From NCBI GenBank assembly GCA_003427395.1, contig BFEA01000001.1, forward strand, positions 12,823,012 to 12,887,011: a DNA stretch of 64,000 nt. The letters are read 5' to 3'. This document shows positions 1-9,417 of this stretch, in pieces. Position numbers and translations under genes: made by a program. The notes beneath the pieces were generated by a model. The model was not told the DNA's origin. It did not search any database and saw nothing but the letters and a program-made list of their open reading frames with translations. This DNA is from Chara braunii. Taxonomy: Eukaryota > Streptophyta > Charophyceae > Charales > Characeae. Position 1 is the first letter of the stretch. Every line of letters begins with the position of its first letter.

Positions 1-53
1 TGAGTAAATTTAAGGTCTGGTGTGGGAAGAACAATCCTCGCCTCGATTGGGTA

Positions 54-155
54 CCGGGGCAAGGTCCCACTTGCACGGATTAAGAGATTCTGGCGTTGAT
101 CTTTGCTATCTAAGGTCAATATCGCTTAATTCGTGTAAGTGGGACCTTGCCCCGG
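54..155. repeat. Inverted repeat with 31-nt arms
   Basis: The left arm (54-84) and right arm (125-155) are reverse complements with two mismatches, around a 40-nt loop. Both arms contain the core GGGCAAGGTCCCACTT or its complement. It could be a small foldback element, one end of a larger transposon, or the stem of a non-coding RNA. No coding function is visible. Certain as a structure, unknown as a function. Confidence 0.85.
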
Positions 156-340
156 AAATGATGTGGCGAGGTCTCACTCACACGCATTGAAAGAAGAGAA
201 GATAATGACCGTCGATCTTCTTTATCTAGGTACACTCTCTCTTACACCGCCCTACCGTCCTTCCCCAGAACATAAGCGGCCTCATTTTGACTGTACGGGA
301 CCGGAAACCTCGCTTGTGTACATTCATCGTCGGGGGAAGA

Positions 341-578
341 CAGAAGTGGTGTGCGACCTCGCTTCTGGTCGCACAACACCCCCTGCCGTAGATAACCGCA
401 GTTACGATTTGAATAGAACAGTCGATAAGATCTCAATTATGGAACAGCGAAAATACCCACGCCGATGTCAAGACACAGTTTGCAACATACCCCATTTCCC
501 TTCCCCCCTCCCTTCAAACAGGCTTCTTGCGGACGGGGAGAGAAAGAGCTGGCGAGACGGAGAGAGAGAGAGAGAGAG

Positions 579-670
<92 letters not shown>

Positions 671-892
671 AGAGAGAGAGTAAACAACCGGGGGACAGAT
701 GGGGGGAGAGAGAGAGAGAGAGAGAGTAGACGAGCTGGGGACGGATGGGAATTGGGAAGTAGACCTCGCCCCTGGTCGCAGAACGCCCCCTGCCGTAGAT
801 AACCCCAGTTACGATTTGAATAGAACAGCAGATAAGATCTCAATGGAACAGGAAAAATGGCCGCGCTGAGGTGAAGACACGGTTTGCAACAT
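341..892. repeat. Direct duplication of about 140 bp flanking a GA microsatellite
   Basis: Segments 341-486 and 754-892 share long identical blocks (for example CCCCCTGCCGTAGATAACC, and TACGATTTGAATAGAACAG followed by a common GATAAGATCTCAAT) with small indels. They flank the (GA)n tract. The pair looks like a segmental duplication whose interior filled with, or was formed by slippage of, the microsatellite. No protein family is recognisable in either copy. Confidence 0.85.
560..727. repeat. (GA)n microsatellite with short CA interruption
   Basis: Almost uninterrupted GA dinucleotides run from 560 to about 668, broken once by a short CACACACA stretch, and resume near 711-726. The Arg/Glu and Ser/Leu open frames over this tract are artefacts of the repeat. 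Confidence 0.95.
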
Positions 893-1860
893 GCATAACC
901 CCCTTGATGATCAAAGCACCCTACATCTTGGAGGGTTTGGGGGAAAGGGAGGGGAAGGACGTGCATCGGTTGTATCATGAAAAAAGTGAAGGACATATAT
1001 GCTGAGGTGAATTGACCAATGTTTCCTGTATTTGATTTCGCAGCAGTTGTTCGGCCGAACTGCAGCACTTCTATCTATCCTCTATCTTGTCTATATGTAT
1101 CTTATCCTATCTTTCTTATCTATCAGGTAGGTCACAATTTACCCTCCATCGAACAAAAATCGTCAATAACGGCAAAAAGAATACCCTTCCGCATGTCCAC
1201 CACTCCATCCGCTGCTCTTCGACCTCTAACACGCGTTCTCGAAATCGGCCAATACAGTAATACTAACTTGGAAAAGAGAACTCAAAAAAAAAAAAAAAAA
1301 CTTCGAAAAAAGAAAGAGCAGATATAACGCACACTAAGTAGAACTAGCAGCAACGTAGGATAACAAATACGATATATTTCGTTGCCAAAGCGAATTCTTG
1401 CTTAAAAACGTTATAATGGCTACGCAATTTTTCAAAACTCAGCTGCGAAGAGCAGGCAGTGTAGCTACTTGTGCGCTATGTGCACAACCCTCCTCCGTTG
1501 ACCAATATGTCAGGTTATACCTGCAACCCTCCTATCCATCCATCAAAAAATTCAACGGCTGTAATTGCATACAGCGCAACAAGTCAGCGAGGTGGTCGTC
1601 ACAGTGTGGCCCTTGCGCACAAATCGAAGACTGTACAGAAGACCCGTGGCAGACAAGAGGAGGGTTGTGGAGCCGGTGAGAAGATGGAGGGGAGGGGAGG
1701 GGAGGAAGAGAAAAAGAAAGTTAAAAGGGAGAGGAAGAGAGTTCATAGAGGGATCGCAAGAGAGTTCATTTCGGCAGATGTGAGGATGGAAAGGCGGGCC
1801 AGAGAAGTGAAGATAGAGGAGGACAGTGATAGAGAGAGAAAGGGATAGAGACACAGAAAT

Positions 1861-1891
<31 letters not shown>

Positions 1892-2228
1892 GGTCGTGTT
1901 CTGCGTCAAAATTGTTGAGCAAGGAGATTGAATAACAAAGGAAGAAGAGGAGGAAACACAGACGTGGCAGAGACATTTCTGGCGTGGATGGTTAAGAGTA
2001 ATGGGATTCGTAAGGGCCATCCCAGATGGGGATTTCCCGCAACAACAAAAAATACCCACATGTACGGGCGCAGCAAAAGGCCATTACATTATTCCATCCA
2101 AAAATTGCGGGGGGGGGAGGGGGGAGGACAAATTTGAGTTCATCATTCATCCCTCCTGTTGCCTTTAGCGATCTCTCTTTGACCGCTTTCTCCTCCCACG
2201 AATTCCCCATGTGTTTCGTCTTCCCTCT
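893..2228. other. Non-coding stretch, downstream or intronic to the HD-Zip gene
   Basis: No supported gene. It holds a poly(A) run near 1285-1301, purine-rich GA tracts at about 1681-1745 and 1861-1886, and a G run near 2109-2126. Read on the minus strand it is pyrimidine-rich, so an acceptor for later HD-Zip exons could lie here, but no exon can be identified by eye. Confidence 0.5.
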
Positions 2229-2660
2229 TTTGTAAACCAGGCAGGTGACTAATTCATTCACACAGCTATATGGTATACTAGCCAAGATAAAAGACCGCGG
2301 AGCGTTCTCTGTTGTTCGTGAATTGCTTTCTCACCTCGATAAAAGACCGCTGAGCGTCTCGTCTCCTTTTCAGACGAATTCGCAACTAGTTTCCTTCCCT
2401 CACAACAGGAAAAAAAACTCCCTATTTTGTAAACACGTTTTTTAAACCTGGCAGGTCGGCCATTCATTCCCGACTCAGTGTAGCAGCTGAAACACTGTCG
2501 TCGGTTGGATTGTTCGCGCAAGTAGTTCGCGCAAGTAGAACCTGATTTCCTTTTCGAACAAGTGTTCGCGCAAGTAGAGTGTCGTTCGCTGACGACAGGA
2601 ACCCCCCCTATTTTGTAAACCAGGCAGGTCAGCAACTCATTGACAAAGACGGTGTGGAGT
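2229..2660. repeat. Three diverged tandem units containing AACC(A/T)GGCAGGT
   Basis: A motif of the type TTTTGTAAACCAGGCAGGT followed by a CATTC/CATT box occurs near 2229, 2430 and 2612, about 185-200 bp apart. Between them, ATAAAAGACCGC(G/T)GAGCGT occurs at about 2286 and 2338, and a CGCGCAAGTAGA block is repeated near 2515-2580. It lies just beyond the splice donor of the HD-Zip exon, so it is probably an intronic local tandem repeat. The minus-strand open frame through it is read-through of the exon. Confidence 0.6.
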
Positions 2661-2713
2661 AGGTCAAAGAGGGGGGGGGGTCGGGGAGTACGTTTAGTCG
2701 GTAGGATTTGGTT

Positions 2714-2719
2714 GCTCAC
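2714..2719 (-). other. Splice donor of the HD-Zip exon
   Basis: On the minus strand the exon ends ATG GAG followed by GTGAGC, a strong GT donor in phase 0, inside the leucine-zipper coding region. Downstream residues in the same frame lose all resemblance to HD-Zip proteins, which supports an exon boundary here rather than a continuous frame. Confidence 0.8.
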
Positions 2720-3121
2720 CTCCATACGAAGCGTCTCGTTCTCCGCCTGCAGCTGGTCTATCTTGCACTTGAGCGCGTCGTGGTCTCTTTCCAGCTGCTT
2801 CGTTTTCCACCTAGCTCTGCGATTCTGAAACCAGACAGCCACCTGCCTTGGCTGAAGACAAAGCTCTCGCGCTAGCTGCATCTTCCGCTCAGGGTCCAGT
2901 TTGTTTTCCATCTCGAAATTCCGCTCCAGAGAATGCACCTGATCCGCCGTCAAGCGTCTCTTCCTCTCCGCCGGCGCCTCCACCTCGTCCACACGTTCGC
3001 TCTGGTGGTCCCCCGCCAAAGCTCCTGCAGCAGTTGGCGCCGTCGGTGCTCCATTTGCCACGTGTCCTCCTCCCTGCTCGTAAAGATTGTAAATTGTGCG
3101 CTTTTGAGTGCCCGTTCCCAT
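2720..3121 (-). CDS. HD-Zip class I homeodomain-leucine zipper factor, exon with homeodomain (partial)
   Basis: Nuclear DNA-binding transcription factor; HD-Zip proteins are plant-specific and bind pseudopalindromic AT-rich sites as zipper dimers. The exon encodes 134 residues from ATG 3121-3119: a Gly/Ala-rich acidic leader (1-50), the homeodomain (about 52-109) with helix-3 signature [11 protein letters not shown] (96-106), then heptad leucines at 110, 117, 124 and 131. The linker WKTKQLERD is typical of class I. The zipper is cut by a phase-0 donor at 2719, so the last heptads and the C-terminal region lie in later exon(s) at lower coordinates that I could not identify. Upstream, a pyrimidine-rich acceptor ending CAG at 3160-3158 suggests a 5'UTR intron. 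The frame continues upstream of the ATG only from a TTG codon, so I chose the ATG. Surrounded by tens of kilobases of repeats; probably the only host gene here. Confidence 0.9.
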
Positions 3122-4880
3122 TGTATTAGCCAGCGATGACCTTATCCGATTCGATAACTGCGGTAGAATGGAGAAAAAGGAAACAAACAAGCCGCTTGGT
3201 CGAGGATCAGACCAGAGGAATGACGTCAACGCAAAGCGCTTCCACTTCTTTCGCTTCGCCTGTGCTCACCTTTGAATTCTTTTGCCGCCTCCCCACTCCC
3301 CCCCCAACGCCTTTAGAGGGCTCTGCCTTGTCCTCTGACTACCGCCTTTTCCGCAACGTGCCGAAACCGCAGTCGCCCGCNCCCCCCCCCCCCCCCCCCC
3401 TCCCTCCAAGTCGACCGAGGCGGATGAAACGAAGAACAGATAACGAGAGCCAACGGTGGTGTCGTCTCCTCCTCCTCCCTCAGAAGTCCTCTTCCTTCGG
3501 TAGACGCCACGGCCTGCCCACTCTTCGTCCCTCCTCTCCCGTCGATCTCTCGCACAAATCAATCGAATCAATCAAATCAATCAATCAATCAATCGTGACA
3601 CCGAGGTGCCAATCAATCACCAACCCGTCAATCAGCCAGTCCTGATTCGACATGCGTCAGGTCTCATTCATTCAATGGCAGAGAGCGCAGACAAAGGAAG
3701 CAAGCAAAGTGTGATAGAGAGAGAGAAAGAGGGAGAGAAAGACGCCTATGGAGAGGATAAGCAGCACAGCAGAAGGAAAAGGAGAAGGTGAAATGGGAAC
3801 TCGTCCTCGGAATGGTAGAGGAGGATTCAGCGTCCTCGTAATGATTTGTGCAAGTATGCACGCGGAGTGAGGAGGTGAGCAGATAGCCGATAAGCCACAA
3901 CTAATAGGACGGGGTGAATTTGCTTGAGGCAATCCACGGAAATGGCCACGTCGTGCTTGACAGACACACAGACACAGAGAGAGAGAGAGAGAGAGAGAGT
4001 AAAAGGAGCCGGAGCGGCCAATAAATCAAGACAAATAAATAAATGGATGAATAAATAAATGACTAGATTACATAGCAATCACGGCGCAAAGTACTGTCTA
4101 TGTGACAAGAAGAAACTGGAAACCCTGGCCCAACAATCGCCACTGCCCAGACCAGGAAGTCATGGGAGAGAACCATCGGGTCACGGCGAAAGTCGCCGAT
4201 TTTCGTTCGGAAAATGGAACGTCGTTGAGATCTAGAGATCGGGAGAAGGAGAATTTACAAGAAATATCATAAAACAGACAGACGAACGGCCGTTGACTGT
4301 TCTCGGGCAGAGTCTATTATACCCCTCCACTTGCAGACTGACCATCAAAAACGGCCCCCCTTGTCCCTCGGAAACAAGACAATAAAACTTGTGTACCTAC
4401 GGCTTCCCTCCCGCGCTCCTCCCTTTCACCCTCTGCTTCTTCTCAAAGCCCTACTTTGTCACCTTTCAGAAACACCTCCCTCCTGTTCCCTTCACCCTAC
4501 TACACATTTTGGCATCCTCTCTTGCGCTCTATCTATCCCGCCCCCAACTTCCTGCTCTTCTGGACCATGCCCCGCGTCCGGACCCCCCCGCGCCGACTGC
4601 CACGCAAACGGTGGTAGAGACCCCTGCAAGAGAAAAGACGTAAACGAGATGCCCCCCTGTCGCTCACTCGCCCTCCGCCTAGCAGCGCCGATATCGCAAA
4701 TCACTCAATGAGGGAAGCAGGCTGACGACTTCTCCAGAATGGCCTAACCTTTTCTCTGGAGCGCACTCTCTGCTAAAAATAAGTCGACGAATCAGATACT
4801 AAATGCCCAGCCGACACTATACCGGAGCTGCGGTGTGGAGCCATGGACCATGGACTTCGTCCGATTAGTGTATAGCTGTA
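3122..4880. other. Upstream region of the HD-Zip exon: simple repeats, no gene
   Basis: No supported coding sequence. It includes a candidate splice acceptor (CAG, minus strand, 3160-3158), a C run broken by an N at 3381, an (AATC)n tract at about 3556-3597, GA tracts near 3716-3745 and 3974-4000, and an AAATAAAT-like tract near 4027-4061. For the minus-strand HD-Zip gene this is either first-intron or promoter DNA. Confidence 0.5.
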
Positions 4881-5780
4881 CGTCTATGGCAGTGTGTGTG
4901 TGTGTGTGTGTGTGTGAGCGTTTGTGTATGAGTGTGTGCGCGTTTGTTCGTGGGTTGGGTTTTTTGTGTGTGCGTGTGTGTGTATGTGTGTGTGTGTGTG
5001 TGTGATGGATGTGTGATAATAGGTGTGCGGCGCGCCGCGAGAGAGCGTATGAATTTTCCTTCCAACTCGAGAGTCTCGCTAACTTCGAAAAAAAAAAAAA
5101 AAAGAGAGAGTCTCGCTAACCAGCAATTGCCGTTAGAAGACGGAGCAGATGAGCAGATGATCGATCAGGCAGCTCCCCAAGGATGCGAGTCGCGACCCAA
5201 TGAGAGGAAAGCCATCGTCTTCTTCGTCTGTCTATGTCTTCCTGGCAGAAAAATTTCCAGCCGCAACTGCCAGGGTGAATTTCTATCTACGAGGTAGGTA
5301 GGAAAGAAAAAAAAAAAGCTTTCCTGTTTGCGTGGATGAAGGGAAATCGCTTCCGCTACGGCAAAGCAACGGGATGCCTTCACGAAAGTAACTGAAAAAA
5401 GTGGGGTAACATGAATGAATAGCCTCGCCAACCACGTATGCTCTCGCTCAATCGCCGCGATCCTTTTCCCCCTTCCTCGATAAATAGAAATGGAATACAC
5501 TGATCGTGAACAAAAGCACCGAGGAGGAGCTTCACGTCCATCCCCTTTTTACTTACCGCCGTCTGCAAAATCGCGTCCGATATACGAAATCAATCAGCTA
5601 TACAACTGCGTGGATGACCAACCAACCCCAACCCCCCCCCTCCCCATCTTTGTCTGTCTGTGTATGCTTCTGTGTGTGCTTTTGTGTCTGTATCGGAAAG
5701 TTTTGTGTCGGTACGTGTGCGGGAGATTTGTGTGTTTGTGTTATAATAGTGTCCGTGTTTGTGTGGGTGCGGTTGCGTTA
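4881..5780. repeat. (GT)n-rich stretch
   Basis: Long TG/GT tracts occur at about 4892-4914 and 4966-5004, with looser GT-rich sequence at 5655-5772. A poly(A) run sits near 5088-5103 and another near 5306-5317. No gene-like frame is supported. Confidence 0.8.
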
Positions 5781-8229
5781 GGATGGTAGTAATTCCCAGA
5801 GGGAAAGGAATTTGGGTGTGAGATGATCATCCAAAAAAAGTGGTGGGGAGAAGACGCAGTTCCACTGTATCGAGGGATGGGATAGAAGAAGCGCGCAGAG
5901 AGAAGAAAGGGGACACGAAGAGAAGGCGCCCGGTAGGCTTGGTGGCCGAATATATGTAGATATATGGCGAGGGAGATAGAACGGGGTTCTGAGATATGGA
6001 CAGTCAAGAGAGCGAAGTATCGACCGATCTGATGAGCGTCTGTCTGGGCTTATCTGAGCATCCGCGCTCATCTGCGAAGCTCTCCGTGCGCGGTGCCGTC
6101 GCCCCCTCGCTGGCCGAGGGCGTGGTTGCTTTGTCGGCCGATCGTCTCAGTCAATGGCACGCTATGGCCGAAGAGCTGCTCAACAAGACGGAAATGAGAC
6201 GACAACAGCAACCTCACTGAGCGAAGAGAGAAGGAACTGCTTCTGCGGCCTCAGGTCACACGTAATCGCTGATAAAGAGATATGTCTGCCAAGAGTAGTA
6301 GGCGCGGACAAGCCGCGGAACTCGAGTCTGTCAGTTGAGGAGCTAAGAAGAAGGAAGGAGACCAAGGAGACCAAGGCGACCAAGGAGGGCATGGAGCCCG
6401 CTGCCTCAGATGAACGAACACAGAGAGAGACGAACAATGGATGGACGCATCCGTCACGGACGGCGTGGAAGGTAGACGATGCGCGTGAACGAGTTTGTTT
6501 CGCCAAAGAGAGAAAAGGTACGTATACTATCACGGGAGGAGCGCAGATGCGCATGCGCGAGCGCGAGCGCGGCACTACAAAACAAACAGGTGAGAGGGGG
6601 GCGGGGAAGGGAGAGGGGGAGATGGGGAGAGGGGGAGAGGGGAGAGAGACAGGGAGGCACAGCAGGAGCAGGAGCAGAAGGGAGGTGTTCTCCAGAGGAC
6701 GAGAAGGCGTTTGTACAGGCACTTGTCTTTCCATGCAGCGAAGAGACAGCCTTCATCCCGTCTGGGCTTCTTTCGCCTGTTCTTCCAAGATATCCTGGCG
6801 CCCCACGTATCCGTCCCCCGACCCGCCGGCCATCCCAGGGGTCCCGGCGCCCTGCCAATTCATCCTCCTGCTCTTGCCCCCGTTCCGCGGTCTTCGCTCT
6901 GCCTGTGGCCCTGTGAGAGAGCTTCCTGGCCGTCAAAGCCAAGGCCGACACAGCCGGCGCCGTGCGCGCAATTGCGACCGGGGAGGCGCAGCGCGGAGAC
7001 GGTACACAGAGGACTGCGGGGTGCAGCGCAGGTTGGACAGCATCAACCGAGCAAGCACAGAGCACCCACCCCGCTGGCTGCCTACCTCCCCGCCACTGCT
7101 GTCTACAGTGCCCTCGCGTGACCGGCCGGACGGGCGCGAGGGGTACGTAGCACGGCGGGAGGTGACGGAGTAGCTCCCTCCACCTTCTCAGCCAGCGCGC
7201 GACGCGTTCAAAATAGGAATGTTTGAACAGCGGCGGAGGCCGAGAGCGCCACACTGGCACACTGGCGCCTGTCGGCCGGTCCGAGCGGCAGCAGTCGCAG
7301 TAGCAGTAGCAGTAGCAACAGCAGTAGCAGCAGCAGCTGCAGGAGAGGAGCCACTGCACCCGGCGGGCAGGGCAGATAGGGGGGGGCGCGGAAGCGGAAG
7401 AGGAGCCAGCTGTGGTGAAAAGTGAGGGAAGGGAGGGAGGGGAGGAAGGGCGCGTGAACGTGAACTTTGGGCGTGGTGCGTGTGCGAGAGAACCAGCGGA
7501 GCTGCGACAAAGATCGGCAGCGGATTCGAGCGGGCGACGTCAACCGTCGCAGATAGGACAAATCCGTGGCGCATGCAATCGATAGAATTTTTTCGGAAAA
7601 ACAAAAGTGCGGACGCGGCTTCCATCGTTTTCCGCCCCGCGCCCTCGCATCTGCTACGCCTACCTAGGAGGGGGTGGCGCGTGCCGTGCCGTATGTGCAA
7701 AGCGTGCATCTAGCCAGCGGATCGTCGCCCGATAGGGTGGGGGTTGAGGGGCGGAGGGCTGCAGGACGCGGGCCACGGGCTCGTGACTGTGCAGAGCGAG
7801 AGTCCGCAATCGGACGGCAGGGGCTGGCTCGTTCGGCACAGCGCTGAAAAGAAAGTGGCGGCAAGAGACTTTTTGGGGTGCGCACCGGCCGCCTCCAGCC
7901 ATGGGAACCCGCCAAACTCGAATCGATTGGCCAATTTCAACGTGCTGATTCTGGCGCTCGTGACGTGTTCCCCGTCCTATGCAATGTGGTAGAGCCAGGA
8001 CAGAGAGCCCGTGATTACCTCTCCGTTACCGCTCTCGATTACCTCGAAGGCCCCTCTGTTTGCTTGCTTCAAGCGGCCGCGGAATAGGGGTCTGGTATCC
8101 CGGTTACTATCTATCTGCTGGAAGTGCTGTCTGGACTGACGGCCGCGCTACACCAGATGTGCAAAATGCGAATGAATCTTCCCCTAGAATATGGAAAGAT
8201 ACACAGCTCTAGTTTGCTCTAGTTTGTGT
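5781..8229. other. GC-rich belt without a recognisable gene
   Basis: From about 6100 to 8100 the sequence is GC-rich with many CpG, a GGGAGAGG-type purine block near 6590-6690 and a (GCAGTA)n/(CAG)n tract near 7290-7340. Several frames of 100-340 codons exist on both strands, but they are low-complexity (Ser/Pro/Arg-rich), overlap antisense to each other and carry no domain. It could be the promoter and 5' exon region of the minus-strand HD-Zip gene; that is inference from position and composition only. Confidence 0.4.
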
Positions 8230-8700
8230 CTTTTGTGCACGTGGTGAGTAGTGGAGCGCGGCCCTGATTCCAAACATCAAGGAAATGCAGCTTCCAATTT
8301 TTATTTTTTTTTCCAATTTGTTACCGTCGAAGTAGGGGCTCGCCACACAGCGGGCCTCGCCACACCTATCCCGAAAACACCGATTTGGAGAGAAAATGCA
8401 TAGCCACACCAACTCTCCAAAATCGGTGTCAGAAACATTTTCGACAGTGGCCAGAACTCGGTTTTCAGGAGTGCTCGCGAACTGTGGCGTTCCCCCGCAT
8501 GCAAAGTTGCCACTTTCGAGAGTGGTCCGCGACGGGACTGTCCAGGCTCTGGGAGCGTGCGGCCGGCGCGGAGCGTTCCGCCGTAGCGCTACGGGCTCGG
8601 GAGAGCCGGTCTCGTCGGTCACCACCCGAGCATGAAGCCCGGTAAGGTGACAGTCTCTCAGCATCCTGCGCGGCCACCATAGCCATAGCCGTGCCAACTC
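8230..8700. repeat. Palindrome-rich dispersed repeat, copy 1
   Basis: Shares GGTGAGTAGTGGAG (about 8241) and CCTCGCCACACCTATCCCGA (about 8356) with the copy at 43219-43983, along with many short CTCTCGAAA/TTTCGAGAG-like inverted motifs. No transposase is visible, so it is a non-autonomous repeat of unknown class. It lies just upstream, in the monomer sense, of LINE-type 5' monomers; copy 3 sits in the same position relative to the long LINE. Confidence 0.7.
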
Positions 8701-8879
8701 GTTCCACTGTTGGAGTCGGGGGGATATGCGAGAACGTCAGCGAGCCAGCATACAGTTTATCAACCTTAATGCTTTCAGTGAGTATCAGGACATGGCCTTC
8801 GTGCCCTGTCCACCATAAGTACCAGGGTGCATCAACCCTCAGACAACATTAGTGCAGGATTCTACCGGCATCGAAGCCC

Positions 8880-9417
8880 GCCCGGCCAACATTGACCTCC
8901 AGCCATCTGGAGCAGCCCGGCCCACGATCGCGGTCAGGTACACATCGCCACCCCATCTCTTCATCAACTCCCCTCCTCGGCACAACGTCACCCGATACGT
9001 TCAATCCGCCACCTCATCTCAACACCATCCCCTCCATACTATTTACCTTTTCGATCTTGTAAGCCTACCTCTCCCACGATCTCCAAATGTAACCATCTCT
9101 ACACCCATGCAGGAGCCGCTGCAACTCATCACTTCACTTGCCACAGCAGCATAGCATCCTACCACCCCTTCTACTCACAGCCTAGTATTACCCCCCCCCC
9201 CCCTTCCTTCCTTCATGATCGCAACCCCGTCACAATCACAATACCCCAAACCGGTTTTAACCCGCCACCGCACCACAGTACCCCCCCATTCTCACCACTC
9301 GCCTCCTCACACTCTCTCTCTCCCCCCTTTCTCCTACATGATCGCACACCTCCGTAATCAGGAATACCCATCCATCTGTAGCAGCCCGGCCCACGATCGC
9401 GGTCAGGTACACATCGC
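8880..9417 (+). repeat. LINE-type 5' monomers (plus orientation), left part of an interrupted copy
   Basis: The sequence is the reverse complement of the 5' region of the LINE at 42065-43218. The block CAGCCCGGCCCACGATCGCG occurs near 8907 and again near 9380, giving a period of about 470 bp, matching the monomer period in that LINE. The monomer is broken at 9417/9418 by element A and resumes at 22262. Confidence 0.8.

Noticed and set aside
139-1068. Open frames of 90-196 codons on both strands across the GA tract
   Set aside because: They consist of Arg-Glu or Ser-Leu repeats forced by the microsatellite and have no domain.
2258-2713. Continuation of the HD-Zip frame beyond 2720
   Set aside because: The sequence crosses a strong GT donor and loses homology; it runs through a local tandem repeat.
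3122-3229. N-terminal extension of the HD-Zip frame
   Set aside because: It starts at a TTG codon and includes a likely splice acceptor at 3160-3158; the ATG at 3121 is preferred.
6154-7709. Frames of 145-339 codons on both strands
   Set aside because: Low-complexity Ser/Pro/Arg sequence in overlapping antisense frames of a GC-rich region; no recognisable family and no consistent start.
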